From: a virus
DNA length: 27,983 bases
Strand: one strand, 5' to 3'
IMG/VR virus record: IMGVR_UViG_3300047510_003149
Location: 1 to 27,983 of that record
Positions 1 through 8,418 of this stretch are shown here, one piece after another. The notes beneath the pieces are model-generated. The model saw only the letters and a list, made by a program, of their open reading frames with translations. It did no database searches and had not been told where the DNA came from. Both the position numbers and the translations under genes were made by a program. Positions within the stretch are counted from its first letter, which is position 1; every line of letters begins with the position of its first letter.

Positions 1-848
1 GTGGCGGTGGTGCTGGTGGTGGGGCAACAGGACCTAGTAATGGAACTGCAAATACTGGTGGAGGTGGTGGAGGTGGATTTGGTTCTAATGCAGGTGCAGG
101 TGGTTCAGGAATCGTAATAGTAAGATATCCAGGACCCCAAAGAGCAATAGGTGGTACAGTAACATCTTCAGGTGGATACACGATTCATACATTTACCACA
201 GTAGAAACCACTTCATTTACTCCATTAGTCGCAACGAATAACTCTACGATTCTTGGACTTGCTGATTTCTCTGGGAATAATAACTTTGGGACTACTGCAA
301 ACTCACCAGTATATTCAAGTGCTTTTGGTGGAAGTGTAAGTTTTGATGGGAGTAATGAATATATTCAAAGTTTATCTTTTATTCCAAATATAACTAATAA
401 AACACTTTCTGGTTGGGTAAAACTTGGTTCAACCACACAACAAGGAGGAGGACTAATTAATTTACAAAGTGATGATGGTATAACATTTGATGCTATTGTT
501 TATAATGAAACAGACCAAGGATGGGGATTTGGGTCTAATGGTTTTACAAGAACTGGTTGGTCAAATGTAAAAGAAACATCTACTTCTGTTTGGGTTAATA
601 TAGTCGCAACTTATGAAAATTTAAATTATAAAATGTATAGAAATGGTAATTTGATATTAACTCTAACTTCTTTTAATGCTTTAAATTATAATTTTTCTTC
701 TAAAAGTCTTATAGGATATAGACATACCGGTGGTTCCAATGCTTATTTAAACGCAAACATAGCACAAGTTCAAATCTACAACAGAGCACTCACAGCATCA
801 GAAGTCCAACAAAACTTTAATGCATCGAGAGGGAGGTTTGGAATCTAA
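1..848 (+). CDS. Glycine-rich / LamG-like tail fibre protein, 5' truncated
   Basis: The reading frame is open from base 3 and the start lies outside the window. The first ~35 codons are almost pure Gly/Ala/Ser/Asn and lead into GGSGIVIVRYPG, a junction common at the end of glycine-rich modules in T4-like cyanophage virion proteins. From about base 230 the sequence resembles a concanavalin A/LamG-like jelly-roll (LADFSGNNNFG, VSFDGSNEYI, LSGWVKLG, IAQVQIYNRALTASEVQQNF) and ends in RGRFGI. Glycine-rich plus lectin-like modules suggest a distal fibre or receptor-binding protein on the virion; no enzyme motif is visible. The stop TAA shares its last A with the ATG of the next gene, so the two are probably translated together. 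Role inferred from architecture only. Confidence 0.75.
   Translation, partial: GGGAGGGATGPSNGTANTGGGGGGGFGSNAGAGGSGIVIVRYPGPQRAIGGTVTSSGGYTIHTFTTVETTSFTPLVATNNSTILGLADFSGNNNFGTTANSPVYSSAFGGSVSFDGSNEYIQSLSFIPNITNKTLSGWVKLGSTTQQGGGLINLQSDDGITFDAIVYNETDQGWGFGSNGFTRTGWSNVKETSTSVWVNIVATYENLNYKMYRNGNLILTLTSFNALNYNFSSKSLIGYRHTGGSNAYLNANIAQVQIYNRALTASEVQQNFNASRGRFGI
778..848 (+). repeat. Direct repeat encoding a shared C-terminal module (second copy 1500-1570)
   Basis: The last 71 bases of this gene and of the next one align without gaps at about 80% identity, with the best match in the first ~40 bases. Both encode an IYNRALTAxExQQNFNAxRGRFGI-type tail ending at the stop codon. The rest of the two proteins is far more diverged, so this segment is either under special constraint or was exchanged by recombination. 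Confidence 0.8.
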
Positions 849-1570
849 TGTCTATAGGATATGGTCCAAAATTAATTACTGATGGATTAGTATTATGTCT
901 AGATGCTGCAGATAGTCTTTCTTATCCTGGTTCTGGAACCACTTGGACTGATTTGAGTGGGCAAGGTAATAATGGAACCATTAATGGTGCCACTTATGAC
1001 AGTTCTTATGGTGGTACTATGGTATTTGACAGTAATAATGAAAGGGTGGAAATAACTGGAACTGGATTGTCCTATACAAGTTTTTCTATAGATTCATTTA
1101 TTAAACCATCAAATAATGATGGCGAATATAATGCAATTATTAGTACTACATTAGGTACAAATAATGACTATGAATATGGATTAAATTGGGATTTGGGACC
1201 GGATGCAACTTCAAACTTCAGTGTTATGAATTTGGAAATTAGTAGAGCATATGGTGGATTTTATAATAGAGATATAATGACATCTTCAATTCCATTTGGA
1301 GTATGGACTTATGTTGCTTTAGTTGTAGATTCTGTAAATGATAATTATAAAATATATGTAAATGGAGTTGAAGATTATACTGCTTCCTATTCTGGTACAA
1401 TAACTTATTTTGACCGCATAACAATAGGTCAAAGATTTTATGGAAGTGTATATCAAGGAGGTAGTACATTTAATGGTAATATTTCATCTGTTAAAATATA
1501 CAACAGAGCACTCACAGCAGCAGAAATCCAACAAAACTTCAATGCCCTCCGTGGTCGTTTTGGAATATAA
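848..1570 (+). CDS. LamG / concanavalin A-like virion protein
   Basis: This 240-residue protein starts at the ATG overlapping the upstream stop. It opens with GPKLITDGLVLCLDAAD, followed by TWTDLSGQGNNGTI, MVFDSNNERVEI, WTYVALVVDS, YKIYVNGVED and SSVKIYNRALTAAEIQQNF. This is the typical order of strands in a single LamG/concanavalin A-like jelly-roll, which often binds carbohydrate. It has no signal peptide and no catalytic motif. It is likely a fibre-tip or fibre-decorating adhesin paralogous to the upstream protein, with which it shares the C-terminal RGRFGI tail. The fold is well supported; ligand and place on the virion are not visible. Confidence 0.8.
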   Translation: MSIGYGPKLITDGLVLCLDAADSLSYPGSGTTWTDLSGQGNNGTINGATYDSSYGGTMVFDSNNERVEITGTGLSYTSFSIDSFIKPSNNDGEYNAIISTTLGTNNDYEYGLNWDLGPDATSNFSVMNLEISRAYGGFYNRDIMTSSIPFGVWTYVALVVDSVNDNYKIYVNGVEDYTASYSGTITYFDRITIGQRFYGSVYQGGSTFNGNISSVKIYNRALTAAEIQQNFNALRGRFGI

Positions 1571-1573
1571 ATA
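1566..1573 (+). promoter_or_regulatory. T4-type late promoter TATAAATA
   Basis: An exact TATAAATA, the T4 late-promoter consensus recognised by gp55 with gp33, starts inside the stop region of the preceding gene and ends 21 bases before the ATG at 1595. Transcription would start a few bases downstream, leaving a short leader. In AT-rich DNA a few chance copies are expected per window, so position is the main support. Confidence 0.6.
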
Positions 1574-1594
1574 TCTAAAAAATAGTATAGAAGA

Positions 1595-2344
1595 ATGGCA
1601 AATTCTGATAAGGATATTCTTATAACTCCTAATAAGGGGTCGTCAAGTGATGATCCTAAAATTGAATTTAAAGGTGCCAGTTCTTCTGTAGGTCCATCGA
1701 CAATTACTGTAAAGGCATATCCAACGAATAATGGAACTGTAAGTTTTGAAGGATCTGCCGGACAATTGTTTTCTGTTACAAACAATCTTACTTCTGGATC
1801 TATTTTTTCTGTCAATGATGTTTCAGGTATTCCAAGTATTGATGTTGACGCTGATGGAACAATTGAACTTGGACCTTATGGTGGAAATATTGGAGTTGGA
1901 ACCGCAAATCCAACACAAAAATTAGACGTTGTTGGAAATATAAGAGTAAGAAATGGATTATATGACGTTTATAATAATGTAGGTGCTGCTGGTAGTGTTT
2001 TAACTTCTACTGGTGCTGGAGTTAGTTGGACTACTCCGCTTGATGCTACAATCCCACAAAATTCCAAAACTTCCGGATATACTCTTCAACTATCGGATGT
2101 TGGTAAACACATATCAATTACGACAGGAGGTGTGATTGTTCCAAGTTCAGTTTTTAGTGCTGGTGATGTAATTTCTATATATAATGATTCATCTAGTGAT
2201 CAAACAATAACTGCAACCTCAGTCACTATGTATCTTGCTGGGACTTCAACCACAGGAAATAGAACTCTTGCACAAAGAGGATTGTGTACGATTCTCTGTG
2301 TTGGTTCAAATACTTTTGTTACATTAGGGGGGGGTTTAACTTAA
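1595..2344 (+). CDS. Putative virion structural (fibre) protein
   Basis: This 249-residue protein is rich in Ser, Thr, Gly, Val and Asn and has no enzyme motif. Residues ~1-90 are short beta-like segments (ITPNKGSSSDDPKIEFKG, FSVNDVSGIPSIDVDADGTI). They are followed by NIGVGTANPTQKLDVVGNI, a phrase widespread in phage and marine bacterial fibre proteins, often just before an intramolecular chaperone domain. No chaperone domain follows; the C-terminal half is another beta-rich stretch (GKHISITTGGVIV, VISIYNDSSSDQTITAT). It follows a perfect late promoter and precedes the RCC1-repeat protein by one base, so late expression as a virion component is likely. An eight-G run lies at its 3' end. Confidence 0.65.
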   Translation: MANSDKDILITPNKGSSSDDPKIEFKGASSSVGPSTITVKAYPTNNGTVSFEGSAGQLFSVTNNLTSGSIFSVNDVSGIPSIDVDADGTIELGPYGGNIGVGTANPTQKLDVVGNIRVRNGLYDVYNNVGAAGSVLTSTGAGVSWTTPLDATIPQNSKTSGYTLQLSDVGKHISITTGGVIVPSSVFSAGDVISIYNDSSSDQTITATSVTMYLAGTSTTGNRTLAQRGLCTILCVGSNTFVTLGGGLT

Positions 2345-2345
2345 T

Positions 2346-5300
2346 ATGCCTATAATTCAAGCTCTTTTTTATAATTCTGTAGTAGCAATTCCTTATCTGT
2401 TATATCTTTGGGGATCGGGGTATGGAATAGGAACCGGTGGCACTGGTGCAAGTACTCCAGTAACAACTTTTGCTGGAGGAACCACCTGGAAACAAATTTC
2501 TTGTGGAGACAGTCATACTGCAGCAATTAAAAATGATGGAACTTTATGGACTTGGGGAAGTCAATTTTCTCCAGATAATAGATTGGGGCAAAATTTATAT
2601 ATAAATGGAGGTGTAACTGTTAGTACTCCAATAACCACATTTGCTGGAGGCACCAACTGGAAACAAGTTTCTTGTGGGTACAGACATACTTTAGCAATCA
2701 AGACCGATGGAACCTTATGGACTTGGGGACATCCTAACGACGGACAATTGGGAACAATAGATGCACTTGAATTTAGATTAACGCCAGTAACTACATTTGC
2801 TGGAGGAACAAATTGGGCAGATACTGCAACAACAGATCCTTCTGATCTTTATACTATTGGCATATCTGCTTCAACCACATCTAATACTTTTGCAATCAAG
2901 AGTGATGGAACTTTATGGGGATGGGGTAGTAATTCTGATAGAAATGTTGGAAACGCACAAGGAACTGCTGTTGTTACTACGGGAGTACTTGGCGCACAAA
3001 CTCCAGTAACCACATTTGCCGGAGGAACCGACTGGAAACAAGTTTTTTGTGGGAATCAACATACTGCAGCAATCAAGACTGATGGAACTTTATGGATTTG
3101 GGGAAGTCCAATTTCAGGAAAAATGGGAAATGCAATTACATCTACATCGATATCCACTCCAGTAACCACATTTGCTGGAGGCACCAACTGGAAACAAGTT
3201 TGTTGTTCAAATACATTTAGTGTAGCAATTAAAACCGATGGAACCTTATGGACTTGGGGAGAACCATCAGGTGGAAAATTAGGAAATCGAGTTGTATCCT
3301 TTGGACTTAGTGTCTCTACTCCAATAACCACATTTGCCGGAGGTACCGACTGGAAACAAGTTTCTTGTGGGAGAGGACACACTGCAGCAGTTAAGACCGA
3401 TGGAACTTTATGGACTTGGGGATATAGTAGCAATGGAAGATTAGGAAATAGTGCCACATCGATTGATAGATCTACTCCAATAACCACATTTGCTGGAGGA
3501 ACCGACTGGAAACAAGTTTCTTGTGGATACAGTCATACTGCAGCAATCAAGACCGATGGAACTTTATGGATGTGGGGATTCGAAAATAATGGTAGATTAG
3601 GAAATGGAGTTGCAACTTTTTCAAATGTGTCCACTCCAATAACCACATTTGCTGGAGGAACCGACTGGAAACAAGTTTCTTGTGGGAATCAACATACTGC
3701 AGCAATCAAGACCGATGGAACTTTATGGACTTGGGGATATTCGTCTTATGGGAGATTAGGTAATAATATAAATTCTAATGGAGGAATATCTACTCCAATA
3801 ACTACATTTGCTGGAGGAACCAATTGGAAACAAGTTTGTTGTGGGGACAGACATGTAATAGCATTACAAGACGATGGTGTAAATAAACAAATTTTTCTTT
3901 GGGGAAGAAATAATGAACAACAATTAGGAATTAATAATATTGCTCAATTTGTTCTTTCCGGAACAAATTGGGATCAAGCAGATGCTTCAATTTTTTCTCA
4001 TAGTGCGGCAATTAAAACGGATGGAACACTATGGGTTTGGGGAAGAAATAATCAGGCACAACTTGGTTCTGGTGACTTGAATAATAGATTTACTCCAATA
4101 ACTACGTTTGCTGGAGGAACCAACTGGAAACAAGTCTCTTGTGGAAATAATGCTATTGCAGCAACCAAGACCGATGGAACTTTATGGATTTGGGGAGGTA
4201 CTCGTGGTGATATACTAGGAATTCCTCCCACAAATGACCTTGCAGATGCTCCATTTCAAATTAGCACTCCAATAACTACATTTGCTGGAGGAACCAACTG
4301 GAAACAAGTGAGTTGTGGTGGGCAAAGTGATAATATTGTTACTGCAATTAAAACTGATGGAACTTTATGGACTTGGGGATCTTTAGTGAACCTACTCGGA
4401 ACCAAAAGTGGACTTCGTTATAGAGATACTCCAGTAACTACATTTGCTGGAGGAACAAATTGGGCAGATACTGCAACAACAGATCCTTCTGATCTTTATA
4501 CTATTTTTACCACAGGAACATCTGGTGCAATAAAAACTGACGGAACTTTATGGACTTGGGGATATAATGGTAGAGGACAAATAGGTAATGGAACAATTTC
4601 TGCTGTAAATACTCCAATAACCACATTTGCTGGAGGTACCGACTGGAAAGAAGTTTCTGGTGGATCTAGTGCAACTAGACATTGTGCAGCAATCAAGACT
4701 GATGGAACTTTATGGACTTGGGGAGATCTTGGCAGTGGAAAATTAGGAAATAGACTTACAAGTGGTCTTGTATCTACTCCAATAACCACATTTGCTGGAG
4801 GCACCAACTGGAAACAAGTTTCTTGTGGGAATGGATTTACTGCAGCAATCAAGACTGATGGAACTTTATGGACTTGGGGATCTTCAGGATCTGGGGCATT
4901 AGCAAATCGACTTGTAACGGGCAATATATCTACTCCAGTAACCACATTTGCCGGAGGAACCAACTGGAATCAAGTTTCTAGTTCGGGTGTATATGCTGCA
5001 GCAATCAAGACCGATGGAACTTTATGGATGTGGGGATCCGCAAGTAATGGTAGATTAGGAAATAGTGTCACATCGATTAATAGATCTACTCCAGTAACCA
5101 CATTTGCCGGAGGAACCGACTGGAAACAAGTTTCTTGTGGGAATCAACATACTGCAGCAATCAAGACTGATGGAACCTTATGGACTTGGGGATATGCTTC
5201 TAGGGGTAGATTGGGAAATGGAGTTACAACTTTTTCAAATGTGTCCACTCCAATAACCACATTTGCTGGAGGAACCGACTGGAAACAAGTTTGTTGTGGA

Positions 5301-5798
5301 AATGATTTTACGGCAGCAGTCAAGACTGATGGAACCTTATGGACTTGGGGATATTCGTCTTATGGTGCAATCGGAAATGGCAATAATAATACCATATCTA
5401 CTCCAATAACTACATTTGCTGGAGGAACCAATTGGAAACAAGTTTGTTGTGGGTATAACAATGTAATAGCATTGCAAGATGATGGAGTAAATAAACAAAT
5501 TTTTCTTTGGGGGAGAGATTGGAGAAAAGGACTATTTGATATGTCCTTGGGAATCAAAACGGTTGTTGTTAATCAATATCAAATTGATGGGAACAACTGG
5601 AGTATAATCAATAGTAAAGGTGGATCAGGTGTAGCAGCTATTAAAACTGATGGAACTTTATGGAATTGGGGAACAAATGGCATTTTAGGTGCCAATGATA
5701 ATGTAATCAGACCTACTCCAATTACTACATTTCTCGGAGGAACTAAATGGATTGATATAAGTAGTGGTAGGAATGTTATTGCTGGAATAACTACATAA
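2346..5798 (+). CDS. Giant RCC1-repeat beta-propeller protein, putative fibre/adhesin
   Basis: The protein has 1150 residues, nearly all RCC1-like repeats of ~50 residues with the consensus TTFAGGTxWKQVSCGxxHTAAIKTDGTLWTWGxxxxGxLGN...STPI. I count 20 complete units plus a C-terminal half unit (TTFLGGTKWIDISSG). The N-terminus has the complementary half unit (LYLWGSGYGIGTGGTGASTPV), as expected for propeller ring closure. RCC1 repeats form seven-bladed propellers used for protein binding. No nuclear or enzymatic role is expected here; position after fibre genes suggests an adhesin or host-range protein. Units with WADTATTDPSDLYTI (nos. 3 and 13) and IALQDDGVNKQIFLWG (nos. 9 and 19) show a 10-unit super-period. 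The ATG lies 11 bases after a G8 run that might act as a crude ribosome-binding site. Confidence 0.85.
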   Translation: MPIIQALFYNSVVAIPYLLYLWGSGYGIGTGGTGASTPVTTFAGGTTWKQISCGDSHTAAIKNDGTLWTWGSQFSPDNRLGQNLYINGGVTVSTPITTFAGGTNWKQVSCGYRHTLAIKTDGTLWTWGHPNDGQLGTIDALEFRLTPVTTFAGGTNWADTATTDPSDLYTIGISASTTSNTFAIKSDGTLWGWGSNSDRNVGNAQGTAVVTTGVLGAQTPVTTFAGGTDWKQVFCGNQHTAAIKTDGTLWIWGSPISGKMGNAITSTSISTPVTTFAGGTNWKQVCCSNTFSVAIKTDGTLWTWGEPSGGKLGNRVVSFGLSVSTPITTFAGGTDWKQVSCGRGHTAAVKTDGTLWTWGYSSNGRLGNSATSIDRSTPITTFAGGTDWKQVSCGYSHTAAIKTDGTLWMWGFENNGRLGNGVATFSNVSTPITTFAGGTDWKQVSCGNQHTAAIKTDGTLWTWGYSSYGRLGNNINSNGGISTPITTFAGGTNWKQVCCGDRHVIALQDDGVNKQIFLWGRNNEQQLGINNIAQFVLSGTNWDQADASIFSHSAAIKTDGTLWVWGRNNQAQLGSGDLNNRFTPITTFAGGTNWKQVSCGNNAIAATKTDGTLWIWGGTRGDILGIPPTNDLADAPFQISTPITTFAGGTNWKQVSCGGQSDNIVTAIKTDGTLWTWGSLVNLLGTKSGLRYRDTPVTTFAGGTNWADTATTDPSDLYTIFTTGTSGAIKTDGTLWTWGYNGRGQIGNGTISAVNTPITTFAGGTDWKEVSGGSSATRHCAAIKTDGTLWTWGDLGSGKLGNRLTSGLVSTPITTFAGGTNWKQVSCGNGFTAAIKTDGTLWTWGSSGSGALANRLVTGNISTPVTTFAGGTNWNQVSSSGVYAAAIKTDGTLWMWGSASNGRLGNSVTSINRSTPVTTFAGGTDWKQVSCGNQHTAAIKTDGTLWTWGYASRGRLGNGVTTFSNVSTPITTFAGGTDWKQVCCGNDFTAAVKTDGTLWTWGYSSYGAIGNGNNNTISTPITTFAGGTNWKQVCCGYNNVIALQDDGVNKQIFLWGRDWRKGLFDMSLGIKTVVVNQYQIDGNNWSIINSKGGSGVAAIKTDGTLWNWGTNGILGANDNVIRPTPITTFLGGTKWIDISSGRNVIAGITT
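2463..4100 (+). repeat. RCC1 array, super-block 1 (repeats 1-10)
   Basis: Ten RCC1 units of ~160 bases each. Unit boundaries taken at the TTFAGG codons give 1638 bases. Special units 3, 6, 7, 8, 9 and 10 each match the unit ten positions later better than their neighbours, for example the SATSID/SVTSIN pair and the FSNVSTPI pair. Confidence 0.75.
4101..5723 (+). repeat. RCC1 array, super-block 2 (repeats 11-20)
   Basis: Second set of ten units, 1623 bases, followed by half unit 21. The stretch starting ACTACATTTGCTGG at 4437 continues identically for over 60 bases to that starting at 2790, an offset of 1647 bases. The unusual DDGVNKQIFLWG unit recurs at an offset of 1608 bases. This indicates duplication of a ten-repeat block followed by divergence and small indels. 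Confidence 0.75.
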
Positions 5799-5823
5799 TT
5801 ATGTAAACATATAATATATTTAC

Positions 5824-7170
5824 ATGAACCCCCTTGAGTTGGTAGCAAAAACTTTATATTCTTTTGAAGAAAAAGATCTTACTATAAAATTACTTGAAGC
5901 ATTTAAAAATAGAGCAAAAACATTTCAACAATATGATGATGTGGCAAAAATTTTTTTTGAAATAAAACACTTTTCGAATGCCATCGAATGTGGAGAAAAA
6001 GCACTTAAACTTGCACAGACAAAAGATGAAAAATATATAACAGCGAAAAACTTGATTAATGCATATAATCAAAACAATTTTCCAGAAAAATCAATCACTC
6101 AAATATCAAAAATTAAATCATTGAATCCACAAGATACAGAACTTCTTTTGGAGGAAACTTTTGCATATTCTGCATTAGGACAAAAAGACAAATCAGAAAA
6201 ATTACTTTTCAATTTAATACAAAAAAAATTACCAGAGGAAATAGAAAGAAAAGCATATCACAATCTTTCTGGGTATTATTTTAGAAAAGATGACCTCTAT
6301 ACAGGACTTCAACATTTTCTTAGGGCAGGTGAAGTTGAAGCATATAAAAATAAAGATCTTCCTTCATTTGCTAAATGGGACGGTACAATTATTCCTGGAC
6401 AAACAATTATCATTGACAGCCAGTGTGGTGCTGGAGATGAGATTATACATGTAAGATTTATGAAACATCTTAAGAAACTTGGAATGAATCCAATTTGGAC
6501 TACAACAAGGAAAGACTTACAAAAAATCTTTAACTATAATGGATTTAAAACTGAATTAGTCTGGGACAATCCTATATTTCCGCAAGATTCTAAGTGGGTT
6601 TATGCTCTTGCACTTCCTTATTATATGAATATCACCGTAGAAGATTTGGGTAGAGAACCATATCTAAAACCATTACCGGAAAAAGAAAGAAAGTATTATC
6701 ACATTCAACAAGATACTAAGTATAAAATTGGAATGTTTTGGAACTCTGGTTCTGGATTTGAGCAAGCACATTTTAGAAATGTAGATTTCTTTGATTTGTG
6801 GAATGTAATTTCTAATCCAAAACATTCATTGTATTCACTTCAAATGAATGATACTCCAGTTCCAAAAACTTGTAAAAACCATATTAAAGAGTTTCATTCA
6901 AAAGATAGAGAGTTTGCTGATACTTTCTCCATTGTAAATCAAATGGATTTGGTGATTACTTCTTGTACTTCTATTGCACACATTGCTGCTTCTATTGGTA
7001 AAGAGGTATGTGTCTTTGTTCCTATTATGGAATATTATGTGTGGACAAGTTCTAATGGTAAATCTTGGTGGTATGGTGATAATGTCCATTTGTTTAAACA
7101 AAAAAAACCAAGAACTTGGAATGAACCATTACAAGAACTGAGGGAGTTTTTGAATGATAGAGGAATATAA
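5824..7170 (+). CDS. TPR-domain glycosyltransferase (GT9/GT41-like GT-B fold)
   Basis: This 448-residue protein has helical TPR-like repeats over residues ~1-170 (paired helices such as FSNAIECGEKALKLA and ELLLEETFAYSALGQKDKSE), then a glycosyltransferase module. The motif QCGAGDEIIHVRF (residues ~200-210) corresponds to the QGLGDEI/F loop of TPR-linked GT-B enzymes. Near the C-terminus, MDLVITSCTSIAHIAASIGKEV is the usual nucleotide-sugar-binding region of GT9-like proteins, followed by WYGDNVHLFKQ. It probably transfers a sugar to a protein or glycan; donor and acceptor are unknown. It is the first gene of the glycan cassette and overlaps the oxygenase gene by 17 bases. A 7-bp inverted repeat (ATGTAAA/TTTACAT, 5801-5825) covers its start codon. 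Confidence 0.8.
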   Translation: MNPLELVAKTLYSFEEKDLTIKLLEAFKNRAKTFQQYDDVAKIFFEIKHFSNAIECGEKALKLAQTKDEKYITAKNLINAYNQNNFPEKSITQISKIKSLNPQDTELLLEETFAYSALGQKDKSEKLLFNLIQKKLPEEIERKAYHNLSGYYFRKDDLYTGLQHFLRAGEVEAYKNKDLPSFAKWDGTIIPGQTIIIDSQCGAGDEIIHVRFMKHLKKLGMNPIWTTTRKDLQKIFNYNGFKTELVWDNPIFPQDSKWVYALALPYYMNITVEDLGREPYLKPLPEKERKYYHIQQDTKYKIGMFWNSGSGFEQAHFRNVDFFDLWNVISNPKHSLYSLQMNDTPVPKTCKNHIKEFHSKDREFADTFSIVNQMDLVITSCTSIAHIAASIGKEVCVFVPIMEYYVWTSSNGKSWWYGDNVHLFKQKKPRTWNEPLQELREFLNDRGI

Positions 7171-7633
7171 TCTTTCATTTTTAAATTTAGATTTTATTAA
7201 AGATATACTATTACAATATCGAGGTGATGTTCATGGACTTTTAACTGATGGAAGATCAAGTTACAATGTTGGAATGCCTATTTTAATGTATCCAGAATTG
7301 AAACCACTCTATACTATATTAAAACGATATGTTAGAATGTATTGTAATAAGTATGATATTCCAAAAGTAAAATTTATCAATAGTTGGTTTAACATTACCA
7401 ATCCTGGTAATAAATTAAAAGTACATAATCACCCACAAAGTATTGTAAGTGGGGCATTTTATTTTTCTGGAAAAACTCCTTTGATTTTTCCAGATACAAA
7501 AGTAGAACCTTATCCTGGATTATTGGTTATTTTTCCAAGTGATATGAATCATTATACAAAAGAAGAACAGGAACAAAGAATTGTGATAAGTTTCAATACG
7601 GATTATTTAAAAAACGAGGACATTGAATTATGA
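7154..7633 (+). CDS. 2OG-Fe(II) oxygenase (PF13759/TIGR02466-like)
   Basis: This 159-residue protein matches the small phage 2-oxoglutarate/Fe(II)-dependent oxygenases. Iron ligands are likely in VHNHPQSIVSGAFYF (His91, His93; this family has an HxHP motif where others have HxD) and the distal His133 of FPSDMNHYT. Arg142 of RIVISFN is the probable 2-oxoglutarate anchor. Such enzymes hydroxylate or otherwise oxidise a substrate while converting 2-oxoglutarate to succinate. Its overlap with the TPR-glycosyltransferase and the next gene (ATGA) suggests action on a sugar or glycoprotein, though the substrate cannot be read from sequence. The length is somewhat short for the family, lacking an N-terminal extension. 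Confidence 0.85.
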   Translation: MIEEYNLSFLNLDFIKDILLQYRGDVHGLLTDGRSSYNVGMPILMYPELKPLYTILKRYVRMYCNKYDIPKVKFINSWFNITNPGNKLKVHNHPQSIVSGAFYFSGKTPLIFPDTKVEPYPGLLVIFPSDMNHYTKEEQEQRIVISFNTDYLKNEDIEL

Positions 7634-8418
7634 AATTTTTATTTTTAATTGGATCAGCACTTAAACATTTTCAACAAGAAAAATTTAGTGCTTATGACGA
7701 AGAACAGAGATTTAATCAAACATTGAAAACTATTGAATCTGTTAGAAATAAAGTTCCTAATTCTTATATCGTTTTATTTGAGTGTTCCGCTTACTCTATT
7801 GATGAAAAATACAAAGAAATTTTAAGAAAAGAGTGTGATTTATTTTTAGAATTTTATGATGAACAAACTCTAAAACAATTATATGAAAATATTTCTGCAA
7901 GACCAGAATTGATTACTTATGGAAAGTCTTTATTGGAAACTAGAGGATTACTTAATACTCTTTATGAGATTGAAAAAAATAATTTGTTTAGTGATAGTCA
8001 AAGAGTTTTTAAATTGACTGGAAGATATTTGTTGAATGATGATTTTGATATAAAAGATTATGAGAGTAAATTGTTAGAAAATAAATATGTAATTAAAAAA
8101 TATGATTATCTTACCCAAGAAGAAAATAATCTTAATGAAAAATCATTAGAGAATGTTTATGCTTATCTGTATGGAGCAAAGGGAATGATGGTGACCGGAT
8201 TATGGTCTTTTGATAGAATTTTATTTAATGAAACAGTACAAGCACTTGAAAAATCATTTTTTTATATGGAAAAAATGATACAATTTACTGCAGGAACAGA
8301 TATAGAACATTCTTTATATCGTTTTATTGATAAAAAGAAAATAATAGATACTTATAATCTTGGACTTACTCTAGTGAAAGGAATGAAAGGAGAAAATGGA
8401 GGAACCTATAGTACATGA
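7630..8418 (+). CDS. Unassigned cassette protein, possibly glycosyltransferase-like
   Basis: I do not recognise a family with certainty. The 262-residue protein begins with a beta strand (MKFLFLIGSALKHF) and has a Rossmann-like early pattern (SYIVLFECSAYSIDEKY). Residues ~130-145 read RVFKLTGRYLLNDDFDI, a KLTGRY-type segment also seen in putative phage and bacterial GT-A-like proteins, with an acidic DDFD that could bind metal. The C-terminal part includes WSFDRILFNE and a predicted helix. It starts at an ATGA overlap with the oxygenase and ends at an ATGA overlap with the next transferase-like gene, so it is translated as part of the same chain. A role in glycan synthesis is inference from motif and location. 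Confidence 0.5.
   Translation: MKFLFLIGSALKHFQQEKFSAYDEEQRFNQTLKTIESVRNKVPNSYIVLFECSAYSIDEKYKEILRKECDLFLEFYDEQTLKQLYENISARPELITYGKSLLETRGLLNTLYEIEKNNLFSDSQRVFKLTGRYLLNDDFDIKDYESKLLENKYVIKKYDYLTQEENNLNEKSLENVYAYLYGAKGMMVTGLWSFDRILFNETVQALEKSFFYMEKMIQFTAGTDIEHSLYRFIDKKKIIDTYNLGLTLVKGMKGENGGTYST

Noticed and set aside
3056-3487. Long antisense ORFs inside the RCC1 gene (also 4496-4963, 5360-5557 and 5579-5848)
   Set aside because: They are the reverse reading of the same tandem repeats (recurrent PPANVV, HKVPSVL), so their openness follows from the sense repeat.
2463-5798. Repeat array considered as CRISPR
   Set aside because: Repeats are ~160 bases, in frame, coding and without unique spacers of constant length.
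5810-5815. TATAAT in the gap before the TPR-glycosyltransferase
   Set aside because: It lies eight bases from the ATG within an AT-rich inverted repeat and lacks a -35 box.
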